Source: Leishmania donovani | Lineage: Eukaryota > Euglenozoa > Kinetoplastea > Trypanosomatida > Trypanosomatidae | Assembly: GCF_000227135.1 (NCBI RefSeq) | Contig: NC_018258.1 | Span: 320,180-332,493, forward strand | Reading direction: 5' to 3' | DNA length: 12,314 nt | Shown: piece after piece, positions 1 to 8,074 of the stretch | Numbering within the stretch: the stretch's first letter is position 1 | How the letters are laid out: each line of letters opens with the position of its first letter | Program-made: the position numbers and the translations under genes | The notes under the pieces: generated by a model | The model's database searches: none | Seen by the model: the letters and a program-made list of their open reading frames with translations, nothing else | Told to the model about the DNA's origin: nothing

Positions 1-996
1 GGTCGCTGCTTCCGCGGTAGGCTTCAAGGTCCTCAGGCTTACCACTGCTGATGCACCCCGGTGAGGCGAAGGGGCCCCTCCCTCCACGGCCGTCATTGCC
101 GGCGACGGCATCCGACCGCGAGGCGGTTGGCCCCGTGAGACCGTGCTCGAGACTCTGTGCTGATCCTGAAAGCTATTCGAGGACTTCTTGATGCTATCGT
201 GTAGGCCACCGTTCATCCCGTTCGGGTCGAGCCGGTACCCCTGTGGGGCATGAACGATGCTCAGCTCTGAATTCACCTGCAAGCAGCGCTGCTCGACAAC
301 GCTCTGCCGGTGCTCCTGCTGCTCTTGACAGTGGAGGACAGCAGCCTCCTCGATGGTAGGGTCCGTCTTGGTGAGGGCGTCCACGACAGACGTCATGTAG
401 CCCGCGTTGAGTTCGAGGTAGCGCTTGAGCGCCGTCGCCGTCACGTTCTCCACTTCGTTCACCAACATCGCGAACCTATCCTCAAATTCATTTCTGCAGT
501 TCTGCAGCGAGACAAGCGCCTTATTCCGCGCCTGCACGTGCGTGGGATAAGATTTGCTCGTGTCGAGGGGTTTGCTCCTCTCCGCAAACGCCTTCTCCTG
601 CTTATCAACGCACTGCTTTGCCTTCCTGTACTTCTCAAAGGCGCTCTTCTCCGCCTTCGCCGCCTTCTCCGCCTCCTTCAGCGATTTTTTCAGCTGCTCG
701 ACCGGGTGCAGCACATCCTCATGTACAAGCTTGTTGTATTGGCAAAAGGCGATGCCCTCCTTCATGCTGATGACCTCTTCGCCAAAGTGGTGCACGTACT
801 GCTTTACCTCGTCATCGGTAAAACTGAGAGAGGTGAGTGCATCGAAGGCGTGGCTCACCTGTTCCAGCGTGGTCCCAAGCTCCTTCATCAGCATCATCAT
901 CTTGGTCATGACACCGCTGAAGGAGTTGATGGCGGCGTGAATGGCCCGCATGTCATCCATCTGACGCGGGTGAACAAAGTCTTGTTGCATCGACAT
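1..996 (-). CDS. BAR-domain-like protein, C-terminus cut by window edge
   Basis: The frame is open from an ATG at 996 to base 1 (332 codons, no stop), so the C-terminus lies outside the window. Residues about 15-230 read as long amphipathic helices. Residues about 98-142 form a Lys/Glu/Ala-rich coiled coil (KKSLKEAEKAAKAEKSAFEK). Near residues 203-218 is a helix with YLELNAGYMTSVVDAL, the kind of sequence seen in the last helix of BAR/AH-type membrane-curvature domains. Residues about 230-332 are polar and low-complexity (Ser, Pro, Gly), as in a disordered tail. BAR proteins dimerise and bind curved membranes, so a role in endocytosis or membrane shaping is inferred. The ATG at 996 is the first after a candidate splice acceptor, and a second Met follows at codon 3. 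No signal peptide or membrane span is seen. The BAR call rests on fold-like pattern only; a generic coiled-coil protein is the alternative. Confidence 0.65.
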   Translation of the reverse strand, partial: MSMQQDFVHPRQMDDMRAIHAAINSFSGVMTKMMMLMKELGTTLEQVSHAFDALTSLSFTDDEVKQYVHHFGEEVISMKEGIAFCQYNKLVHEDVLHPVEQLKKSLKEAEKAAKAEKSAFEKYRKAKQCVDKQEKAFAERSKPLDTSKSYPTHVQARNKALVSLQNCRNEFEDRFAMLVNEVENVTATALKRYLELNAGYMTSVVDALTKTDPTIEEAAVLHCQEQQEHRQSVVEQRCLQVNSELSIVHAPQGYRLDPNGMNGGLHDSIKKSSNSFQDQHRVSSTVSRGQPPRGRMPSPAMTAVEGGAPSPHRGASAVVSLRTLKPTAEAAT

Positions 997-1053
997 GATG
1001 GGCGAGTAGGTGAAGTCGAGCTGTACACCGTCAGCGTTGCAGTAGAACGCGCG

Positions 1054-1110
1054 CTAGGGAGAGCTGCAGCCGAAAGAAGGGCAAATCAGCGAGGGCAAAG
1101 CAGACGACGG
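1054..1110 (-). promoter_or_regulatory. Candidate trans-splice acceptor for the BAR-like gene
   Basis: Read on the minus strand, a pyrimidine-rich run with several CTTTC/CTCTCCC blocks leads to AG dinucleotides at 1065-1064 and 1055-1054. Trypanosomatid spliced-leader addition uses an AG just after such a tract. Use of 1055-1054 gives a 57-nt leader with no ATG before the start at 996. The exact AG is a guess. Confidence 0.5.
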
Positions 1111-1255
1111 CCTTCTGGATGTCGCGGGGTTCCAGTGAGAGAGGCAGTAGGCGATCCGCCGTGTGTGTTGAACGCGGGGCCACGTGTCGGCGAGGCGCGG
1201 CTCCTCTTGAAACGAGAAAATGAGAGGGGCGACAGAGAGGGATGCCTTTGGGCGT

Positions 1256-1275
1256 GGGGGGGGGGAAGGGAGGGG
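1256..1275 (+). other. G-run with G-quadruplex potential
   Basis: Ten consecutive G are followed by AA, GGG, A and GGGG, which fits the G3+ with short loops rule for a four-tract quadruplex on the plus strand. It lies about 200 nt upstream of the splice acceptor of the BAR-like gene, so the transcript would carry the C-rich complement. Confidence 0.4.
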
Positions 1276-1687
1276 CAGTCGAGAGATGGACACGGGACAG
1301 GGGCAGGCAGTGATCCATGGCGGCAGCAGATGCGCCTCGCTGGCGTGGTCACCTCTGCGGCGGAACGCAGAGGCGCAAAACAAGACACGGTAGCGGCTAC
1401 CGGTGCAGCCCGCGGAGGAAGCCGGCAAGCCCTGCAGCTCCGCCCATTACGAGGCAAGGGGTGCGAGCAGCGCCGACAGCATCACGTGTGCGTGGCTTCA
1501 CGCAGAGGGAGGCGCAAAAGGAAAGGCGAGGAGAGGCAAAGGCGGCCGTCACTGTGCAGCGAAAGAGAAAAAGGGACAAGGCGGCAGGCAAACAGCGGAG
1601 AGCGAGCGAGAGAAACGGGCACCGGCGCTGGATCAAGCGAGCCCGCAAAAGAAAAGGCGGCGCATACACATAGATAGACATCGGTAG

Positions 1688-1719
1688 ATATATGGACACA
1701 CACCCATCTATCCATATAT
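1688..1719. repeat. AT-rich inverted repeat (9-bp arms)
   Basis: Arms ATATATGGA (1688-1696) and TCCATATAT (1711-1719) are perfect complements around a 14-nt loop. It is an AT-rich island in otherwise GC-rich intergenic DNA. No function can be assigned. Confidence 0.5.
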
Positions 1720-1802
1720 ACGGAGACGGAGCGCTGCGTTTGCAAAGAGCAGCACAGAAAGCGGGCAAGGGCCACAGAAACGGCCCGAAACGGTGCGCCG
1801 TA

Positions 1803-1827
1803 TGCGATCCGAGATGATCGGATCGCA
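1803..1827. repeat. Perfect 10-bp hairpin at a contig junction
   Basis: Arms TGCGATCCGA (1803-1812) and TCGGATCGCA (1818-1827) are exact reverse complements around the loop GATGA. The duplicated block that reappears after the first N run begins exactly at the first loop base (1813), so the next contig seems to start inside this hairpin. Confidence 0.7.
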
Positions 1828-2218
1828 GCAGACAGCGCACCTGAAGAGGTCAGCTGGCGAGGCAAACGCGAAAAGGGACAAGGCCCACGGAGACATCCGC
1901 GTACTGGTCATACCAGTCAGGAAGTGCACCCCCGCTCTGCACTCTGGCGGCCCGTTCCCCTCTGGATCACGAGCCACCACCTCAGCAACCGCCACTCCCA
2001 CACGGTGTGCTCCCTGTATCCACATTTCAAATCGGCGATGGGCCGTACATGCACTGGGGCGGCTGTGGAGGCGCCCCGTTATGCGGCGCGCTTCTGCGAC
2101 CGAGAAGACCGTGATACGCTGCTTGTCAGCGTGCTCGGTAGACCAAGATGGGTGTTCTAGTGCGCGAAGTCGAGCAGTCGACACAACTACACGGTGCCGC
2201 GGAGAGTGCCATGCGCAT
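1813..2218 (+). repeat. 406-nt direct repeat, left copy (flanks N gap 1)
   Basis: This block runs up to the first N and recurs, apparently base for base, at 2318-2723 directly after the N run. The content is intergenic with no credible gene. Exact identity on both sides of a gap suggests two contigs whose overlapping ends were never merged. A true tandem duplication is the alternative. Confidence 0.85.
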
Positions 2219-2317
2219 NNNNNNNNNNNNNNNNNNNNNNNNNNNNNNNNNNNNNNNNNNNNNNNNNNNNNNNNNNNNNNNNNNNNNNNNNNNNNNNNNN
2301 NNNNNNNNNNNNNNNNN
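2219..2317. other. Assembly gap, 99 N
   Basis: A run of 99 unknown bases, the same length as the second gap, so probably a fixed-size placeholder. The flanks are identical 406-nt blocks, so the real gap may be negative. Confidence 0.97.
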
Positions 2318-2723
2318 GATGATCGGATCGCAGCAGACAGCGCACCTGAAGAGGTCAGCTGGCGAGGCAAACGCGAAAAGGGACAAGGCCCACGGAGACA
2401 TCCGCGTACTGGTCATACCAGTCAGGAAGTGCACCCCCGCTCTGCACTCTGGCGGCCCGTTCCCCTCTGGATCACGAGCCACCACCTCAGCAACCGCCAC
2501 TCCCACACGGTGTGCTCCCTGTATCCACATTTCAAATCGGCGATGGGCCGTACATGCACTGGGGCGGCTGTGGAGGCGCCCCGTTATGCGGCGCGCTTCT
2601 GCGACCGAGAAGACCGTGATACGCTGCTTGTCAGCGTGCTCGGTAGACCAAGATGGGTGTTCTAGTGCGCGAAGTCGAGCAGTCGACACAACTACACGGT
2701 GCCGCGGAGAGTGCCATGCGCAT
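2318..2723 (+). repeat. 406-nt direct repeat, right copy
   Basis: Second copy of 1813-2218. It starts at the hairpin loop base and continues past the shared part at 2724 into unique sequence, as expected if this is the left end of the next contig. Confidence 0.85.
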
Positions 2724-3228
2724 TCTATTTGCTGCAACGCGTTCGTGCCGCTGCCACAAAACACGGGCGCAACTCCGCCCTACACCCGGCGCGTCACAGG
2801 CCCATCCGCGCGGTGTAAAGCAGCCCCAGACACTCGTTGCAGCAGTGCGCTGGCTCCCTCATCTCAGCTGGGCCCCTGCCTCGAGCTCTACCCACCCGCC
2901 TCGCCGGCCGCCACCTGGTGCGATCCCTCCGGGGCGGCCCAGGCTCCTCCACCAGTGGGCAGTGTGAGGGCTGGACGCGGAATGCACTCGAGTCCGCATG
3001 ATGCTCCGCCCATCACATGGATGGCGCAAGCGTGTGCACTGCCGCAGCGCTCTCCCGCGCACAACACCAGCAGCGATGCGCCGCTCTGACATCTCTGCGG
3101 CCTGGGCACCTGACCCTGCCGCCGCCAGAAGTGACGCGGCACTTGGCAGAGGGATAGAGGGGAGGAGGGTCGCTGCTTGGATCGCTCCCCACACTCAGAG
3201 TGGGGTGTGCTACCCCCTGTGAGACGAC
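2724..3228. other. Gene-free GC-rich intergenic stretch; possible degenerate retroposon
   Basis: No frame here has coding character; the open frames are short and in several phases. The stretch is about 500 nt, GC-rich and cytosine-rich on the plus strand. Small hairpins lie near its right end, for example CCCCAC (3187-3192) with GTGGGG (3200-3205). Size and setting would suit a SIDER-type degenerate retroposon, which are common in Leishmania 3' UTRs and intergenic DNA, but I cannot confirm the signature by eye. Confidence 0.25.
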
Positions 3229-3581
3229 GCACTGAGCTGAGGTGTGTGCCCAGGGAGACGCCGCTAACAGAGACGCGAAGTTAAACGAAGACGAGGCAGG
3301 CAAAAGTGCTGGGGGAGGCGCATGATGTGGGCTGCGCTGCCAAGCGCGGGTTTTGTCGGATACACAAGGGCCTGTCGGTGAACCGGGGCGGTGTCCGTAA
3401 TGCGTCGAAGCACCGCGGGGAGGCTGTCCGACCGCGGGCGTGCGCTGTGCAGGGGAATGCAGCCAACGCGCTGGCGCAGACAACGGAACAGGAGATACTC
3501 GCAGAACAACGCGACGAGGTACGTGCCACCGCATCGCCAACGGTGCAGCGTGTGCTGCGTAGGCGAGCCAAATGCTGTTTC
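3229..3581 (+). repeat. 353-nt direct repeat, left copy (flanks N gap 2)
   Basis: This block ends at the first N of gap 2 and recurs, apparently exactly, at 3681-4033. It shows the same pattern as gap 1 with a different sequence. No gene is recognised in it. Confidence 0.85.
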
Positions 3582-3680
3582 NNNNNNNNNNNNNNNNNNN
3601 NNNNNNNNNNNNNNNNNNNNNNNNNNNNNNNNNNNNNNNNNNNNNNNNNNNNNNNNNNNNNNNNNNNNNNNNNNNNNNNN
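3582..3680. other. Assembly gap, 99 N
   Basis: A run of 99 unknown bases with identical 353-nt flanks, again probably a placeholder between overlapping contigs. Confidence 0.97.
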
Positions 3681-4033
3681 GCACTGAGCTGAGGTGTGTG
3701 CCCAGGGAGACGCCGCTAACAGAGACGCGAAGTTAAACGAAGACGAGGCAGGCAAAAGTGCTGGGGGAGGCGCATGATGTGGGCTGCGCTGCCAAGCGCG
3801 GGTTTTGTCGGATACACAAGGGCCTGTCGGTGAACCGGGGCGGTGTCCGTAATGCGTCGAAGCACCGCGGGGAGGCTGTCCGACCGCGGGCGTGCGCTGT
3901 GCAGGGGAATGCAGCCAACGCGCTGGCGCAGACAACGGAACAGGAGATACTCGCAGAACAACGCGACGAGGTACGTGCCACCGCATCGCCAACGGTGCAG
4001 CGTGTGCTGCGTAGGCGAGCCAAATGCTGTTTC
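3681..4033 (+). repeat. 353-nt direct repeat, right copy
   Basis: Second copy of 3229-3581, beginning immediately after the N run and continuing into unique sequence at 4034. Confidence 0.85.
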
Positions 4034-5191
4034 GGCGGCGACAGGTGGGATGGAGGTTTCTGAATGCTGACGCTAGCTGATGGCGGGAGCTCCCGATAGG
4101 TCAAGCGGGCCTGATATCCGGAAGAATCTTGGGCATCCCTGCCGTTCCATCACGTCTCTGGCTTCTGCACCGGCGCCCTGTCTCGGCGTGCAGCAGGGGT
4201 ATTGGCAGGCGACACGGCCCCATTGGGGCCTTGGTAGCTAACTCCATTGAGGAAAATCTTCCCCTCTGTAAAGGCGCCCCACTGACCTCAGGCAAGCTGT
4301 GGAGGCCGCTGTCTTGCCTCTAGAGCAATCTGACAGCTGCACTGGTGCTGGCGTGCGAATGCCCTGGCAACGAGAACGTATATTGGCAGAGAGGCGAAGG
4401 TCGGATTGCGGCGAGCTGCCGCAGTGGCGGTCGACGTATACAGAAGCACGCAAGAGCGGCAGGCTTGTGTACGCTACGAGCGTCGCAGTTGAGCTAAAGT
4501 CTCTGCGGTAGGGAAGGGAAGAACAGCTAGTCCATAATCAGCAGCCGCGGGAGACGTGTGCGACCCAGCAGCGCATGCGTGTGCGTATGGGGTAGGAAAA
4601 AGGCTCAGATTGCTCGCGCAGGTACTTGAGCGTTGGCGTCATGTTGTTCGTTCTACCGCTTCCAAAGAAAAAATTGCTTCCTACCCACCAGAGACGCCAG
4701 CAACGCCGGCGCCTTCCTTGCGCATCATCGAAGGTTAGCGCCGTCGCGGTCGGACTGCGTCTCCTTGCTTTCAACGGTTCACCTGCATCGAAGGAAACTC
4801 GAAAAAAAAAGCTGAGTAAATACGCCGAAGACGGAGCTCTCATGTATTTGACCATGGCACTGCGAAGGGGGAAGGAACACGACACGCATACGACACAATC
4901 CTAAAGCCTGCGGTGGCGAGCGGCGTCTGTACGTAGCACTGGGCCCTTCCACCGGGGCTCACAAGAGGAGACACGCCCGCAAGAAACGCACAACGTGCAA
5001 TGGAGGCGACCGACAAAGACGCGACAACGAGGGGCTCTCGCCGCACCAGAGAATGCCAGAGAGAGGGAGGCTTGCGGCTCCGTGAACCCATGCTCTATCC
5101 ACTCACGCCACGTTATCTACAACGCCCCACACCCCATCAGCCCGTAAGGCCAATCGTGCCTGTGGCGGTGGTAGCGCCGACATCGGCGACA
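4034..5191. other. Intergenic region, no gene recognised
   Basis: About 1.16 kb with only short, phase-hopping open frames on both strands and no recognisable protein. An A9 run lies near 4802-4810. Given minus-strand transcription, this would hold the 3' flank of the Pro-rich relic at 5192-5517 and spacer toward the BAR-like gene. Confidence 0.5.
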
Positions 5192-5517
5192 TTAGTACTC
5201 CTTACCCTGACAGCCGCCGCCTTGCACGATGATGGTCTGCGGCGGAGGTGGTGGAGGTGCCGGCTGCTGAATGTAAATCACTTGCGGCTGTGGCGGCGGG
5301 GGAGGCGGTCCGTAGGAGCCTCCATAGGCACTTGGAGAGCCGTACGGCTGCGGAAGTATTCCGTACGGCTGAGGTGGAGGTACGGGAGCGCCGTGGGGGC
5401 CGGGGCGGCTGTGCCATACTGTGGGTATTAAGGGTTCGGATAATGCAGAGGGACTGGCGGATTCGCGTTTGACGGAGGCGAAAACCCTCCAAGCGGCGGC
5501 GGGTACGACACAAAGGG
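5192..5517 (-). pseudogene. Pro/Tyr-rich protein relic (stop plus frameshift)
   Basis: Minus-strand codons from 5517 to 5431 read as Pro/Tyr-rich protein (SYPPPLGGFSPP, then PPVPLHYPNP). They hit TAA at 5430-5428, and the same frame continues as YPQYGTAAPAP. The coding-like signal then moves to another frame, which encodes QPYG repeats, PPPPPPQPQVIYIQQ, QTIIVQGGG and CQGKEY before a TAA at 5194-5192. A pyrimidine tract and AG lie just upstream (5519-5518), but no ATG opens the first frame. This looks like a gene broken by one nonsense change and one frameshift. An uninterrupted frame from an ATG at 5680 does reach the same 3' end (162 residues), but its first half lacks the Pro/Tyr character. 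Function is unknown; the 3' part resembles short disordered Pro-rich proteins. Confidence 0.45.
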
Positions 5518-5530
5518 CTATAAGACAGGA

Positions 5531-6060
5531 AGGAGGGCGCAGACTGTCTATGTACAATGGAGCGTACGCCAGCGAGCGTGGTGGACGGATAGACGACCGT
5601 GCAGCGTCGAAAGACGATGGCGGCTGGCGTGGCCCACTCCAAAAACAGGTGGAACGCTTGGTCAGTCCTTGCATACCCATGCATTCATTCAATTCGCCAG
5701 CGCCACGCCCGATTCAGAGAGGAAAAAGGCCTTCAGACAGAGGAGGAGGTAGGAAGAGCGTATATTCGTTCGCCGGCATTGAACACGCTCAGTGCGATGA
5801 CGACGAACAACGAGGCTGCACTACCACCAGCCAGCATAGTAGCCTCTGCAGACTCACAGAGGCAGCTGCCAACGCTAAAGATGGTTCGGCAGCTACGCAC
5901 ATCACATGGCCATTCGTGAGCGCTATACGCTACCTCACTACGACTTCAGTATCTCTTCTTCATACCCGCTCCGTCCGTAGATCCCATTACGCGGTAGATA
6001 CTTTTTGCTGCGTCAGTGATTCGCCCGCCTCTTTTGTGCCAGTCACGGCGTGGTGGCACG
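5531..6060. other. Intergenic region, no gene recognised
   Basis: About 530 nt between the Pro-rich relic and the GC-rich repeat. Open frames here are short or cross into the repeat on the non-transcribed strand. No regulatory site can be supported beyond the acceptor-like AG at the relic. Confidence 0.4.
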
Positions 6061-6286
6061 AGGGCCGCGTGCCTGCTCTGTGGGGCCGCCGGGGGGCTGC
6101 GGCCTGGCCTTGGGTGCTGGCTACGGACTGTTGGTGTGGGCGGGCAGAGGGCTGCGCTGGGGCTGCGCGCATCCGGAGGCTGGGCGAGAGGAGCCCGCTA
6201 GGCGCGCGGCCCCGGCTCGACAGCAGGGCGCTGCGTCCTGGGCGAAGACTGCTGAGCCGTATGCCTGCGAAGGTAGGCGAGCTGCG
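6061..6286 (+). repeat. 226-bp GC-rich dispersed repeat, copy A
   Basis: This block matches the reverse complement of 11748-11973 over its full 226 bp, with four substitutions and no indels by my alignment (about 98% identity). Flanks diverge sharply at both ends. It is far more G/C-rich than its surroundings, with G runs on the plus strand, so long stop-free frames occur in it by composition alone. No terminal inverted repeats or target-site duplications are evident. It could be a fragment of a dispersed or retroposon-derived repeat; the family is unknown to me. Confidence 0.85.
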
Positions 6287-6496
6287 GTGGTGTACGCGCT
6301 CATTCTTGTTCGCTTGCGCGCGGTGGAGTGAGCGTACGTGGATGAGGGATGCAACGGCGCACGGAGTGGGCAGGGAGGAGTGAGGCTGAGAGGGACACGC
6401 AAGCCAAGCGAGGACGGCAAGCAGCGGAATGGTGCCGGAAAACACCGAGTCACACGACACGGAAAGGATGAGCTTGTGAGGCTACCCCAAAAAGAA

Positions 6497-6560
6497 CTGG
6501 AGCGAAAGGAAAAGAAAAAACGGACGACACAAAACGAAAGAAAAAAGGGAAATCAGCGCC
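6497..6560 (-). promoter_or_regulatory. Orphan polypyrimidine tract with AG
   Basis: The plus strand from about 6482 to 6760 is purine-rich. On the minus strand the stretch 6560-6499 is a long T/C tract ending in CCAG (AG at 6498-6497), which resembles a spliced-leader acceptor. No convincing ATG-initiated gene follows within the next kilobase, so it may serve a decayed gene or a noncoding transcript, or be chance composition. Confidence 0.3.
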
Positions 6561-6909
6561 GTGAGCAGAGAGGGGGTGAAGTGACTGCACGGGAAAGGGG
6601 TGAAAAGGCAGAGCACTGCCGCTGGTTTCCACAAGCGGCCGATGAAATGAGCTCTCGGCACCGCAAACAGGAAAAGAGCTTCCTTGTGAAAGAGAAGTCG
6701 ATGCAACAGAAGACTGCACCGAAACGAAACACAAAGAGGGAGCGGCACACGAACCGAGATGGGCGCCGGTACGTCTCCCTTCATGCAACACGCTTGACTG
6801 CCCAGCAGGAAGTAGATGGGGCCATTCGTTTCTCTACTGCCGTAATTCAAGTGTGAGTAGTGGCTACTTATCATGCACCCCTCCCGCAGCAGTTGCGGAG
6901 GCTGTTATC

Positions 6910-7134
6910 TTACAGTCGTCCGTCGTGACGATATGGCGGCGCTTCAAAGACCACCTCCAGGGCAACCGAACGCGACGGCGGTGATAGGGGATAGTAGCCG
7001 GGGTGCCATTCCCCGTTTCCAAACACAGCCGGTGTTGGCGGAGGTGGCAACTGCCCATGCTCGTAGGCTGACGTGGATGGGAGGAGGTGCCTAATAGACT
7101 ACAGCTGCTGTCAGCAGACAAGCTGCTGGGTACG
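6910..7134 (-). pseudogene. Possible second Pro/Tyr-rich gene relic
   Basis: A 62-codon minus-strand frame (7098-6910) has no ATG but encodes Pro/Tyr/Gly-rich protein (EHGQLPPPPTPAVFGNG, then GYYPLSPPS). Just upstream, in another frame, is CGTACCC followed by GCAGCTTG (around 7134-7118), which parallels CGTACCC and GCCGCTTG at the start of the relic near 5507. At the 3' end GACGACTGTAAG parallels GGCGGCTGTCAG of the same relic. An acceptor-like CTTTCCAG precedes the block. These short matches suggest a decayed paralogue with frameshifts, but each is weak on its own. Confidence 0.25.
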
Positions 7135-8074
7135 CCACCACACTGGAAAGAAGACTGTAAGCGTTCGTCAACGGGTAGGAAGCCTCGGTGGTGTACTTAC
7201 CGGGCTAGAGATAGCCGGGCACTCATTAGGTGGTGGGTTCGTGTCTTGCCAGGGGTGCCTTCCCGTGTACGGAACAAGGATAAAGGGTTCAGCCGCATGG
7301 TCGCATTTCAAGCGGTCACGAAGGGGCAGTCGTGAGAGATGCGGGGCGAGAGATAAATAAAAAGAGATGGAAGAATAAGCGGCGTGCCTACACGGCACAC
7401 CATGATACTCGGCAGATGCACGAGTCGCCAAGGGGCTTTGAGGCCGCTCCGGCCCAGCTCCTCAGCGCCACTGAGCCGTCAGCACTGGCGCGTCGATATC
7501 TAGGGAAAAAAGTACCCGTAATGCGCAAAAGCGCTACCTGATGCACATGCCACCACTTGCTGCAGAGTTATCAGGTAAGTTTCCGTGGCGTCACAGTCAC
7601 CACATGGTAGCCCACTCACCGGCGGAGATGATGAGCCGAGTGGGTGGGCTGGCGGAGATCAGAAGAGGACAAGAGGGAGGCAATTTAGCGAGAACGTCAA
7701 GCCCGATGCGGCGGAAGCAATGTATGCAGGGACAACAGTCGGGGAAAAAAAAACATGTTTGCAGCAGAGAAACACACACAAAAAAGAGGACGGCGCCGAT
7801 GGAAACGAACAGGTGCAAGGCAACAGCAACTGACATCCATACAACACCGGCACACGGCGAAGGCGGCCCATGCAGAGGCCGTGAGTCACAGAGACAGGAA
7901 GAAAAATAAAAAAATCACAGTGGGTCATCGGTATAGTTCGGAGAAGGGCAACGGAAGGAATAGTGCGGCCCAAGAAGTGATAGTGTTGTGCAGTTTCAGC
8001 ATCGATCTAAGAGTGTCACCGGCGCGCTTACGCCGAGGTGAAGTGGGCTTCGCTGTCGTTTTATGAATTCCGAC
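7135..8074. other. Intergenic / 3'-flanking region
   Basis: About 940 nt downstream of the Pro-rich gene in the transcription direction. It holds purine-rich plus-strand stretches, including an A9 run near 7747, which are pyrimidine tracts on the transcribed strand. Hydrophobic short frames there look like translation of those tracts. No gene is supported. Confidence 0.4.

Noticed and set aside
310..1677. Long plus-strand open frame of 455 codons
   Set aside because: It is antisense to the BAR-like gene over much of its length and is rich in Arg/His/Leu, as expected of a GC-rich shadow frame. It has no domain, and the neighbouring gene is clear on the other strand.
1397..1840. Minus-strand frame of 147 codons rich in Leu/Ser/Cys/Phe
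   Set aside because: It lies in the pyrimidine-rich spacer upstream of the BAR-like gene, overlaps other frames of equal length, and has no domain.
1793..3684. Several open frames crossing the N runs
   Set aside because: They depend on unknown bases being in phase and on a duplicated block that is probably an assembly artefact.
5421..6383. Plus-strand frame of 320 codons across the GC-rich repeat
   Set aside because: The repeat is stop-free in several frames because of its composition, and the matching frame at copy B has unrelated flanks. There is no conserved start or domain.
5987..6460. Minus-strand frame with signal-peptide-like N-terminus
   Set aside because: It opens with GTG, not ATG, and the hydrophobic start is translation of pyrimidine-rich DNA. 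The rest runs through the repeat.
7597..7836. 79-residue minus-strand frame, ATG start, hydrophobic N-terminus (MSVAVALHLFVSIGAVLFFV)
   Set aside because: The hydrophobic residues come from a T/C-rich tract typical of splice regions. There is no coding-like sequence downstream. Kept only as a remote possibility for a small membrane peptide.
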